Assembly (NCBI GenBank): GCA_028583405.1
Contig: CM053244.1
Span: 3,966,425-4,030,424, forward strand
DNA: 64,000 bases
Direction: 5' to 3'
Origin: Pogonophryne albipinna
Lineage: Eukaryota > Chordata > Actinopteri > Perciformes > Artedidraconidae
Below are positions 54,641-64,000 of this stretch, piece by piece; the stretch's first letter is position 1; each line of letters opens with the position of its first letter. The position numbers and the translations under genes are program-made. The notes beneath the pieces are model-generated. The model had not been told where the DNA came from and made no database searches. It saw nothing but the letters and a program-made list of their open reading frames with translations.

Positions 54641-55180
54641 CTGCGTTCAGACCGGACGTGATGCGAATATTCGCTTCCTTCTAAACGCTCCTATCGCATT
54701 GCTCTAGTCGCTCGAGTTTCACCGCGGCTGCCAGCTGTACTCGCATCATTCAAACAAGACGTGCTCGGGAGCTACAACTACAACAAAATGAACATATTTT
54801 ACCGTGATTAAATTGTAATACACGTTTCTAAATGATGCCGAAGTAACAACATACTGATACCGGTTAGTAAAAACCATGAATTAATGCTTTGACAAGTCTG
54901 CCGGCAGGCGAACAACCTTTTAGAATGCTTGTTTTCTGAATGGAGATTGAGTCGACCAGGCTAAGCTAACGTTGTATATGCTCACTCCACACTCATAACA
55001 ACGGCCTACAGACATAAATAAACCAGCGACTGTATTCGCCATGACACAGACAGTGCGGGGCCCGTTTTTGGTTGCCTTTCCACTTGGCCTAGTACCGGCT
55101 AGCGGGTCCTAATTCACAGTTTTTCTGGCCCCATACACTAACATGTGTAATTAACTTGTGAGTGTGTGAGGCCATTATGC

Positions 55181-55557
55181 CTAAATAAAGGTACTCAAGC
55201 TTTCCTCTGTTTTCAAGTTGTTCTTCAAAAAGATGAGTTTGTCTACGTTGTCAGCAGTGAGGGCAGATCTGTTGGCGGTAACTATGTCACCTGCCGTCGA
55301 GAAAACCCTCTCGCTGGGGACTGAGACTGACTCGGATGTGATTGAGCATGTTTGACGTGTTACCACTAGCATACCGCACCGCTGTCGAACAACGCCGACA
55401 CACCGTCCTCGTCCGATCCACAACTTTTGTTGTTGTTGTAGTCCACAGGGAACCCGAAATGTTCCCACACAGCTGATTTAAAAGAAGCAGGTGGGTCTTC
55501 TAGCTCCTGTGTGTTGTGTGAACTCGCCATAGCTACTAACTGTTCTTCTTCATGCAT
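55181..55557 (-). pseudogene. BED finger fused to hAT dimerisation region
   Basis: The frame from 55557 starts MHEEEQLVAMASSHN and gives DPPASFKSAVWEHFGFPVDY (BED start). After frameshifts come ASGNTSNMLNH (BED end) and then, directly, SVPSERVFSTAGDIVTANRS and NVDKLIFLKNNL. As in 28136-28632 the catalytic middle is absent, but the junction here (NMLNHI to SVPSER) is different, so the deletions are independent. Confidence 0.7.
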
Positions 55558-55718
55558 TGTGTTCGTTTTGTTGTGTTTTGTTCTTGTTCTTCATTTGTTA
55601 TTTACGGGCGGCTGGCTTTTAGGCGCAATACCGCCCCCTGGATTATATATAGTGTAATGCTGCCCTGAGTGACAGACTTTTTTCCCACTCGTAAAAAAAG
55701 GCGTATTCGCCGTGTGAC

Positions 55719-56779
55719 TAGTGTTAATTTCGTCAGCTATTTTTTTATTTAGTTTTAGTCCTGTGTTAAATTTCCTTTTTAGTTTTAGTCATATTTAGTC
55801 ACCTTCATCCTGTTTTTATTTAGACAAGTTTTAGTCGACTAAAAGTCTTATTTTAGTCAAAGAAAACTAATTATTTTAGTCTACTTTTTGTCAATGAAAA
55901 CTGTTGAGTCTTTTTTAGTCATCAGATTATATAGAACATTTCAGTCAAACTAGTCTAGCCAAAACCAATAATTTGTCATTTTATTTATTTATTTTTATGA
56001 TTAAGAATGCAGCTTTGCAGAGAGTATCTGCTCAGGTTTGTGGTGTTTTTACCTGTGTTATGGCCACGTTGCTTCCCTTCTGATGAAACAATGCATTCGC
56101 TTTTTTTCTCCGCCTCATTGTAGCGAAAATGGGCCCAAATATCACATCGTTTCTTTCTCCCAAGCAGTGGTGGCTTTAGACTTTTTCGTTGTCAGTCATT
56201 TTGACGGACAGGATCGTAACATTTCCGTCATAATCCATTATTACCCGTCGAGTGCACAATTTATCACTCACTCGCGCTGACGGGGAGGTATTCGGTTAAC
56301 GCGAGTGCGACCACTGCTCCCAAGCCCTGTTGTTGCCATTTCATTTTCTGTTGAATAAGGTTAGTTAGACCACGAGTTAGACCCGAGTCTTCCTGACAGT
56401 TCATATTTTGCCGCTGCCCGGTGTAATTCAAATGTACCGCCGCGCGCAGCACAGACACACAGCTGCTGCCCTGCCGCAGCACCGGAAGTGGAACTGCTGG
56501 GAGAAAATCTGACTATCAGAAATGTAACGTTATCTTTGATAATATTTCGTCTCCTCATTTTTCGTCAACGAAAGTAAAGAGAGATTTTGGCATAGATTTT
56601 ATTTAGTAAACTACATTTTCGTCTCGTCACTTTTCGTCAACGATATTGCATGATGATTTCGTTACAGTTATTGTTTACTGCCGTCGGTGCCGTCTCGTCA
56701 TCGTCTCGTTTTCGTCATGGAAAAAAAGGTCGTTGACGAACATATTTCGTCATAGTTTTAGTCACCGAAATTAACACTA
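55719..56779. mobile_element. hAT element, TSD CGTGTGAC
   Basis: The ends are TAGTGTTAATTTCG and CGAAATTAACACTA (perfect inverted over 14 bases). The 8-bp TSD CGTGTGAC is exact (55711-55718; 56780-56787). The interior repeats TTTAGTC/GACTAAA words. No transposase is present. A left-end copy lies at 27510-27672. Confidence 0.9.
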
Positions 56780-56850
56780 CGTGTGACTGCATGTGCCGAA
56801 CCGTAACGTCCGAACCGTGACGGTACGGGACGAATACCGTTACACCCCTA

Positions 56851-58690
56851 GTTATGTCCAAAGATTAGAGAACCAGTTTATGTTCAGTTTCATTTCACAA
56901 CTACCCAATGTTAGTGTATTCTAGAACCCTGAAGGCCGGAGAGACTGAAAAGAGTAAAGTAGTGTATTTAATTCAAATTACGCCATATCAACATTGATTT
57001 TAATTTCTAACACCACACATCCATTACTTTATTATCAACATGAAACTACCATTCTAGTGAGGACCTTGATTTGGATCAGAAAGGAAAACATGGTAACGTA
57101 AACTCATTTACAAATTAAATAGTTTAAATTGAAGAAAAAGGAAATCATAGAATATGATTCTTTAAAAAAAATGTTTTGTACATCCGTTTAAAATTTGACA
57201 AATTAAATGAATGTCTTATTTTAAATAAATAATATAAATAAACATAATAAAGGTTAATTTGAATAACAAAAGGTGTCACACAAATACAAACACACTTACA
57301 AGCTTCCTCAAGAAAAATGTTTTCTTTCCTCAACATGTGTCCCCGGTGTGCCAGGGAACTCACAAAGTGTCAAAATACAACACTCTCTTTTCCTCCGTAC
57401 CCACGTCTCTAAACACAACGGAGCTGATCAAGATTTGCGTCCGATATGACGTAATATCGGAAATGTTGGCTGGCTTTAGACCGACGGCCCGATCATTAAC
57501 GTTGTCAGAAATGGTCATGCGTACAGTTACAGTACAGTGTAGTTATGTCGATTAAAATCTCAGGCTCCTCCAACAGAGCAACACAATAAAACAGACGTGT
57601 TCTGGACGTAATATGGTCTGTGTTTACATTAGCATCGCTAACACTCAGAGCTAACCTGTACTGGAGAGAGCATGTGTGAAAAAGCAGGAAATAAAAAAAG
57701 GAACTCACCTCAAGGAAATAAGTATTTGAGCTCCATACTTTTGAGAAATAATTCTTGAAGTGGTTTGGAACATGATATGGCGTTAATCACGGCAGCATCT
57801 AGCTGCATCTGAGCAGAGAGCTCGTCACAGTGTGTTTGCCTGCTGCTCAAAAGAGGGCGGGGCCAGCAGATAAACCCTTCTCTAACAGGGCTGACCTAGA
57901 GGGATACGAGGGACGCCTAAAATGCATGAGCAAAACACATCGATATGTTTTTTATATATCTGATAACCATAATACATGCCTAAAAATAGCATGATAGGAG
58001 ACCTTTAAATAAGTCAATGCACAGAAGCAGGCGCGGCGTCTTCGTACGAACAATTAGGCAGCTCATCAACCGCCACTCTAAAAGATGCCTCATAGGGTTA
58101 ATGCATTATATGATTAACCCTGTTGACCTTGTATAGGTCTTAAGCACATGTGGCGGAAGTGCACAGCACACTGATCCCACTCACATTCACAGTGTGTGTC
58201 CCTCTCTTGCTCCATGTGTAGCATATGTATTGATGCCACTGACCCTGTCTTAGCAAAGAGAGATCACATAGCACATAAACACACCCCGCCGCTGTAACCA
58301 GAGCTCAGTCACCTTTGCTTCAGGGAAGGAACTATACAAAGCCGTTGCCGGTGTAAAATGACACTATTGTCATGCTTGAATTTGTGTAATGACAGTTTGG
58401 GAAATGGGCTTGGGTGCTATGTTTCCTGCTGAAGCAAACATCTTATGTAAGTTACGGAAGCTAACCTTAACTATTATTCAACTTTACTTTTGAATATTTC
58501 GTTTCATAATACTCTTGAATGTAGGTCTAAATCTTCTCTTTTTATGACACTTCAGTTAAACTCTATTCAAAATGCATAATGATGAGATAATAGCAATCCT
58601 TGCAATACAATTTGTTTTTGTCCATCGCCTCCCACTTATAATTCCTCTCGAATGTCACTATTTCTAAGAATTTCCAATACCTTTTGTTCT
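56851..58690. other. No gene; possible TTAA-element end near 57990-58012
   Basis: GCATGATAGGAGACCTTTAA at 57989-58008 looks like a TIR followed by TTAA (reverse complement TTAAAGGTCTCCTATCATGC). No partner was found to the left. The remainder is not recognised. Confidence 0.35.
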
Positions 58691-58697
58691 TCCTATA

Positions 58698-59601
58698 TCT
58701 GACACGCTCTATCGAAATCAGTCGGAAGTCTCAACGGCTCATTTCAAAATAAACGTGGATTTGCGTAAAAAACTAGTTTTTCGGGGTTCGGGTGTTTTGT
58801 TTGATTTTAAACAAACAAAGTCTTGGCTTTCAGAATATGAAACTGTTATTTCCAAAATCACACAAATATAATGAATGAAAACATGAAAAAACATCAAAGT
58901 CAACTGAATAAAATGGACAAATCTTACATAAATACATTCTTTAAGCTTGTAAAGGGAAGATGACAGGCAATCTGCTGTTCTACACGCCGCCCCCCCTCCC
59001 TCCGCTGACATTATGAATGTAAGCGTAGAGTAATCATAGATAACACGGCAGGGTCCGTTACAGTTTGTTTTCATCTGATTTCAAATAAACAAAGTCTTGG
59101 CTTTCAGAATATTAAACTTGTTTCGGCAAATTCAGATGATAAATACAGCTTTGAAGCTTCGGCATAATTACAAGCGGAGGACGGAGTAACTTGACGTCAC
59201 AGCAGGCAGAACAACAGCCGGTGTTTCTCGTGAGGGTTTTCCCCGGGAAACAAACACAATACACACAAATGCAAAAATACACAAACACACACACACACTC
59301 GCGAGCTTCCCCCAGACCAGTAATCCAAAAGAAAATATCTTCCCTCCGTAGTATTTTGATCATTTGCTGATAACCAATCAGATCGATGGATTCCAGAGAA
59401 GAGGAAACTTTGAAGGCCTTTTTCTCAAAATGATGACTCGGTGACAGTCATTATATAATGTGACATATTTTGCTTAATATTTGGAGTACAACAACAATCC
59501 TGATATCATTAGAAAGCTAGGACTCTCCTCTTTCCAACAGTGTATACAACTCAAAATGTGTCTTCGGGTCAATGCGACTGATTTCGATAGAGCAGGTCAC
59601 A
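58698..59601. mobile_element. MITE-like element (TGTGACCYGCTCTATCG family), third copy
   Basis: Left end TCTGACACGCTCTATCGAAA (two changes), right end TTTCGATAGAGCAGGTCACA. It is colinear with 22525-23374, plus an extra segment of about 70 bp (58862-58930) and a small loss near 58970. Non-coding. Confidence 0.8.
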
Positions 59602-60216
59602 TATAGATATATTTTTCAAGAGCCAAACTAAATATGTCAACAATTGGACAAGAGGATGGCATTTGACATTGTTCCAGCAGAGTGCAATCAACCCCCTGCT
59701 GTAACACAGGTCAACCATCACTGTCACTCTGCTGGACAGGGTAACTGTCTGGAAACATGCCCAACAGCCGGGGACTTAAAGGCATTAGGGAGGAGGACCT
59801 CTGAGAGACAGAGTGCATCACTGACCTCCAATGTTTGAATTTCAACACTTGGTGCCTTGGTGTGCAATGCGCTTAACAAATTGGTTAAGGCTATATTTGT
59901 CAATTTCACATCAGTAATTTATGTTCACATCACCCAAATATAATGTATTAACCTCAGAGTATACTTATGGTTGGTCGTGTTAACCGAATATTTTCCGTCA
60001 ATGACGGATTTTTTCTAACAATGACGGAAAAATCTGAAAGCAGTCCATCATTTTGACGGATTAGGACACAACTCTGCCATGGTGAAAGTGGCCGCCTGTT
60101 GCTGGCGAGTCATTGAAGTACTGCTGCAATGCACGCCCAATGACGGCACGCCCAATGAGGGCACGAGATACATTTGTGCGTGCACGAGATGGAAGGCTGA
60201 CAGACAGGACGGCAAT
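59602..60216. other. No gene; degenerate repeats
   Basis: Around 59990-60060, variants of CAATGACGGA recur (forward and inverted), and 60138-60168 has two ACGCCCAATGA units. Confidence 0.4.
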
Positions 60217-60251
60217 CCAATCCGTTTAGCCGGCCCGGCTAAACGGATTGG
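60217..60251. repeat. Perfect 35-nt palindrome
   Basis: CCAATCCGTTTAGCCGG, one C, then its exact reverse complement CCGGCTAAACGGATTGG. No mismatch and a single-base centre. Confidence 0.97.
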
Positions 60252-60754
60252 TCGTACTTTTTACAGTACTACGGCTTCCACAGATGAATTTTTTTTATGG
60301 ATTTTTTGTCAAAGCACTTAAGATATGCATTGCTATCGGGATGTTAAGAGCATTCCATGGAATATAACAAAAAGTGTATCTCGAGCCGGTTTCTCAAACT
60401 TACCTACCCCCCCTTTAAGCTAGGGACGTTATGACCTTTCAGCCGTGCGAGACTCAATACCCCACGCGCTGATGTACAGCTGCTTCACTTTTATATTTAT
60501 ATAACTTGTATACTTATATAAAGATATGTATTGCACTATTTCAGCGTGAATACTATGACACTGGGAAATATTCCTGACAACTCTAAAATTTGGAATATGG
60601 CCAAAACACAGATTTTGAGTGTAACGGGTGTCTGCGCTCACCTGGTATTTATAGAGCTCTGTTTTTAGTTGTCAGAAAGTATTTCGAGGTGTCGTCCCTG
60701 GACTTCCTCGTCCGCTGGCTGCTGATGTGATTTCCTCTGAACTCCCACTCGCTG

Positions 60755-60769
60755 ACGTCGGGGTCACCA
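60755..60769 (-). promoter_or_regulatory. Retroviral primer-binding site (tRNA-Trp type)
   Basis: On the minus strand TGGTGACCCCGACGT follows the LTR end by two bases. This matches 15 bases complementary to the 3' end of vertebrate tRNA-Trp, the primer used by avian alpharetroviruses; the next bases (CAG) depart from it. Confidence 0.75.
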
Positions 60770-60771
60770 CT

Positions 60772-61727
60772 TGTTGTGGCAGAAGATGGTTTTTACAACC
60801 CACCTCTGCGCAGCGTGTCGTTTTGGCGAGCTGCTTGAAATCATAACAGTAGGGAAAATCAGAAAACACCAGGATACCAGTTAAACAATAATCTGTTTTA
60901 ATTATAAAAGGCAATAATACAATGCAATACAAATCAATATAATTAGGAGCGCCCCTGCTCTAGTTTCTCGTGCTGGTGGGATTCTTCGGTCTTGGCAGCA
61001 GGAGGAAAAGAGAATGAACTAAATTCAAACCCAACTTTTATACCCAAAAATCACCGGAGGACCCGAGTCAGTCCATCTCATTGGAAGATGTAAAAGATGA
61101 CTTTTCTTAGCGAATCAGCGCGAGCCAGCCAGGATAATAAACAAGTGTCTCTGAGATGGTAATAAAATGTATCTGGCGTCCGTTATCTCACTTTCCTGCA
61201 TAGACTTTCACACACACACTTTCCTGCACATTCCAGAGGCCTGAGCTCTGTCCACATAATATCCCTTTGTTCACAAAGATAATACATATTAATACTCTCA
61301 TATTTTCAGCTTCTGTTTACACAGACTGCTTATTATGAATACAAAGTAATTAAACACACACATATACTATTCAAGATATGTTGACTTCCCTGAAACATGA
61401 CATACTGGAGATCTTAAGCAGAAGGAACTCTCATCCAACTCTCACCCTGCCATCTATACCTCCCCCACAGAGCAATAAAACTCCAAGCACCCCAGAATGT
61501 TTGAGCAAGTTTTAGTCCTCACATTTATGAAAGGATAAAACAGAGAAATCAATACAAAACACAAACACAGGTATTGTTTAAACAGTATTCACTTAACTGC
61601 TACTATTGATAATTTCCAGAGAAACTCAAGGGGCCTCTTTTAATATCTGGAAGTTGCAACAAGACTTTCTGCCATTTCAAATGTAACACACTTCCCAAAT
61701 ATCAGATGATAATAATAATCTTCAATA
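60772..61727 (-). mobile_element. 5' LTR of a truncated endogenous retrovirus
   Basis: Minus-strand LTR related to 4044-4956, starting TATTGAAGATTATT and ending TTCTGCCACAACA. A TATAAAA box (61036-61042) and an ATTAAA signal (60897-60902) lie in the expected order. The primer-binding site follows, then a few hundred bases of possible leader; no gag, pol or env sequence is seen down to 60250. It is the 5' remnant of a provirus, not a solo LTR. Confidence 0.82.
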
Positions 61728-61731
61728 CCAC

Positions 61732-64000
61732 CTTGCATCTCCACGGCCAGTCTGAATCACCGTAATTATAGGTGATCTCCTCTCCTGGGGCCTCATTTAT
61801 AACGCCATGCGTAGGATTCACGTGGGAAGGTTGCTTACGTAGTAGAAATCCAAAAAATAGGTACAGAAATGTTCCGACATTTTCCGATTCACCAAACATT
61901 GCGTACCGGCGAGGAAAGTGAGTACAGCACTTCCCTACGGCGGTTTCCCTTTATAAATCACAACCGACTCGAAATGCGGTGCAGCTTTTGCGGGCTTCAC
62001 GTAACGCCCATATTTGCCTATAGATAGTCAAAGAAACGCCCATTCATTCATTCAGACTGACTGCATGAAGGAGATCGCAGGAAATGACGACAGAACAGCT
62101 AAAAAAGACGTCTCACACCGTGTCAGATTTTGGTTATTTTGGGGAGGTCGAGATAAATCATATTGTTTGGTGGATGCCGTTTGAACCAGAGTAGCAGCAT
62201 GGAGGTCGGATCGTCACCAAAATAAATAAATAAGTGGTCCGAAAAAGGTTCATGACAAAAAAAATACACATAGCCTTCCTCAGGCAGTGTGTTTGTACCG
62301 GGGACAGGAGACACCTCCTTGATGAGAGACTGTAAGAAATGATCGGGGAATCCCTCCGGAGTGGAGTCATGACGACTGGATCTGAATTATGTTTTTGTAT
62401 TTGGTGGTTTGTGTCCCAGCTGTCGATCAGCTGTGTGCAGCGTCTCCACTGCAGCCTGTGCGTCTCAACCCCGCCCCCCCCCCCCCCCCCCCGCAGCAAC
62501 CCTATATCCACCAGTTAAAGGAAATACAACTAATGTGTTGTGTTATATTAGCTGTACAATTTACCACATATGGTGTTCTTAGTTTCCATACCTCCTGTGT
62601 TTTATGAGCGACTTATCAAATCTTGGCAAACGGCATAAAACACGATTAAACGTGATAGTATATAAAACCATGCTCGTATCTACAACCTATAGAAAAGCAA
62701 CACGGCGTCAGTTTAGACGTAATTCTGTCCTCCTGCTCACCTCATCATTCATGAGAAAACATTTCATAACATTAACACAACATATTCGAGGTGGTTTTAA
62801 ATAACATATCCGTATTTATTTATTTCTCCAAGTTATGTGTTTGTGTGCACTGAGGAGTCTCAAACAGGCGTTTGTTTCATCATTTTAAGATCAGCTTTAA
62901 TCAATGTTTGAAAATGAATTCTTCATATGATAAATGAGAGGTAACATTTTGTTTATGGTATTATTTCCACATATTTCTCTCCATTCTTCCTTCTGCCAAC
63001 GGTGTCGCAGTTTCTCGTCTCTCCCGTGTTTGTGCTTAGTGCGTACGCATGGGTTAGAGTTTGCGTGGAGGACCGCACGTTTTCCCGTCAAGTTAGTATT
63101 TTATAAATCGCAAACATTGCGTAGAAACTGGCGTACGACATTTTTTGAGCATATATCCCTTTATAAATGAGGCCCCTGGACTTATGTCTCGGTCAGCGAA
63201 CAAACAAAGATGGGGCTTCCCTTGCACGGATAGTTGTCTCATCTTTGAAGTCGGGTTTCTGTGATCGTTATTTACAAGTCTTCCAAGAGACTCATCGTCT
63301 TTTGTTGCATCGACGCTACGAAAACACAAGTAAAACCTCATTGCAAAACAGTCAATTAAAATACTCCGTGAAAACAGCTAGCTAAGCTGTGAAAATAAAT
63401 CCAACTTCATTCATTCTGCTCAGACTTATCATTGACATAATACGCACCACCACAGTTTTCCATCAAAATGGAAATCGAACATGAACACCTTGAGCCTGAC
63501 AGGATAAAGTTTCAGTCTCCTCTCACATTCTTTTTTGCTTACGAGTTCACCTCTATATTCTATCAAAAAGTCTCCTTTTTGAAATGGTATAGAGGTGAAG
63601 ATGCCGCGACCTACAAGGAACACAAATAACAAATAAGTGAGCAAAATAGCACACTAAAGTCACATATTTTATGTTTATACTTTAAGTTAAATCATGGTTA
63701 AACAGTCAGAAGCAGGGATGCAAACTCATCAGTCCCCCGAACCCACGGAATGTCTGCTTAAAAATGAGGAATAACAGATGATTTTAGCAGTCAGAACAAC
63801 TAAAGCAGCAGTGATAATAACAGAAACGCCAAAGAGTCACATCTAATAGAAATATATAAAAGCATTTATTTGAATTGTGTAATTGTGTCTAACAGCTGTA
63901 CACCAGGGGTCCAGTCTGTGCCACAGTGACTCCGCACAGTTACTGTTAACAAACGCTTTACTCCGGATCAACTCACCTTTGATGGCATTGATGTATTGGA
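61732..64000 (-). pseudogene. KMT5A-like SET-domain methyltransferase gene, disrupted (partial, runs off the window)
   Basis: Minus-strand exons: 63977-64000 (ends INAIK, donor GTGAGT); 63448-63610 (GRGIFTSIPFQKGDFLIEYR, then GELVSKKECERRLKLYP and VFMFDFHFDGKLW, donor GTGCGT); 63315 down to 63176 (VDATKDDESLGRLVN, NDHRNPTSKMR, GKPHLCLFADRDISPG). The exon then continues at 61787-61732 (EEITYNYGDSDWPWRCK) before a GT. Splice phases agree across the junctions. YRGEL, LGRLVN-DH and GEEITYNYG are the SET S-adenosylmethionine- and lysine-binding motifs, including the catalytic Tyr region. The order and wording fit the KMT5A-like (SET8, H4K20 monomethylase) proteins that are multi-copy in fish. A 1.4 kb element splits the third exon between SPG and EE, and an LTR starts 4-5 bases after its donor. 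Whether the sequence upstream of the window is intact is unknown. Confidence 0.82.
61788..63175. mobile_element. TIR element (GGGCCTCATTTATAA ends) inside the SET exon
   Basis: The ends GGGCCTCATTTATAA and TTATAAATGAGGCCC are perfectly inverted. The flanking duplication is CTG if the TIR starts GGG (61785-61787; 63176-63178), or CCTGG if it starts GGC. Subterminal parts also pair (GCGTACCGGCGA-like words and TACGCAA/TTGCGTA). It holds a run of Cs at about 62467-62492 and no recognisable transposase. The superfamily is not assigned. Confidence 0.85.

Larger units (their letters stand above)
55180..56850 (-). mobile_element. BED-type hAT relic (same family as 27862-29062), invaded by another hAT
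   Basis: The end at 56850 reads ACCGTTACACCCCTA, the same TIR as at 29048-29062. On the minus strand a BED start (55366-55557) and a dimerisation region (55181-55340) follow. The other TIR is not visible below 55180. A complete hAT (55719-56779) lies in its 5' untranslated part. Confidence 0.75.

Noticed and set aside
57989..58012. Third Kolobok-like element
   Set aside because: Only one TIR-like end next to TTAA was found; without a partner the call is unsafe.

Overview
This window reads as vertebrate, most likely teleost fish, intergenic DNA. It is AT-rich and has no operon-like structure. Coding traces are short and broken, and the repeats are typical of fish: BED/ZBED hAT elements, TTAA-inserting Kolobok-like elements with a THAP exon, piggyBac, an L2-clade LINE, a chromodomain Ty3/Gypsy element and retroviral LTRs with a tRNA-Trp primer site. 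I could not identify the species, and no intact host gene is visible. Boundaries were read by eye from terminal inverted repeats (TIRs), target-site duplications (TSDs) and copies elsewhere in the window.

Layout. 1-7.6 kb: a composite hAT copy; a three-level nest (LTR inside a hAT inside a MITE); a 1.3 kb insertion whose empty site is preserved 2 kb away; a long hairpin; a tRNA-Thr-like gene. 8.2-11.4 kb: two hAT elements with 8-bp TSDs. 13.9-20.7 kb: a direct tandem duplication. The longer copy holds a Kolobok-like element (K1) that contains a second one (K2), which contains a MITE, which contains a hAT; the shorter copy is an internally deleted version. 21-25.7 kb: an L2 fragment, a MITE, a broken gene resembling the fish DUF6729 family with a 39-bp coding-type repeat array, and a degenerate tRNA-Ser. 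27.3-34.3 kb: a BED-type hAT deletion derivative, a GC-rich block of unknown origin, a solo LTR carrying a TTAA-site insertion, and a PIF/Harbinger-like element. 35.7-37.2 kb: a hAT. 41.6-45.6 kb: an L2 3' end, a SAMD3-like exon relic, and a second copy of K2 with the same nested load.

46.4-56.9 kb: a piggyBac fragment, then a Gypsy element that has lost the catalytic cores of reverse transcriptase and integrase and is split by a near-complete piggyBac element at TTAA; beyond it lies a BED hAT relic invaded by another hAT. 58.7-64 kb: another MITE copy, a perfect 35-nt palindrome, a retroviral LTR plus primer-binding site, and a KMT5A-like SET-domain gene on the minus strand. One SET exon is split by a 1.4 kb TIR element, and the LTR begins a few bases beyond its splice donor.

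The genes do not form a pathway. The recurring theme is two-gene or gutted transposons. K1 and K2 carry a TGACGTCA site near each end, and the recognisable first exons face inward (both ends in K1, the left end in K2). The BED hATs keep the DNA-binding domain and the C-terminal dimerisation region but lose the catalytic middle.
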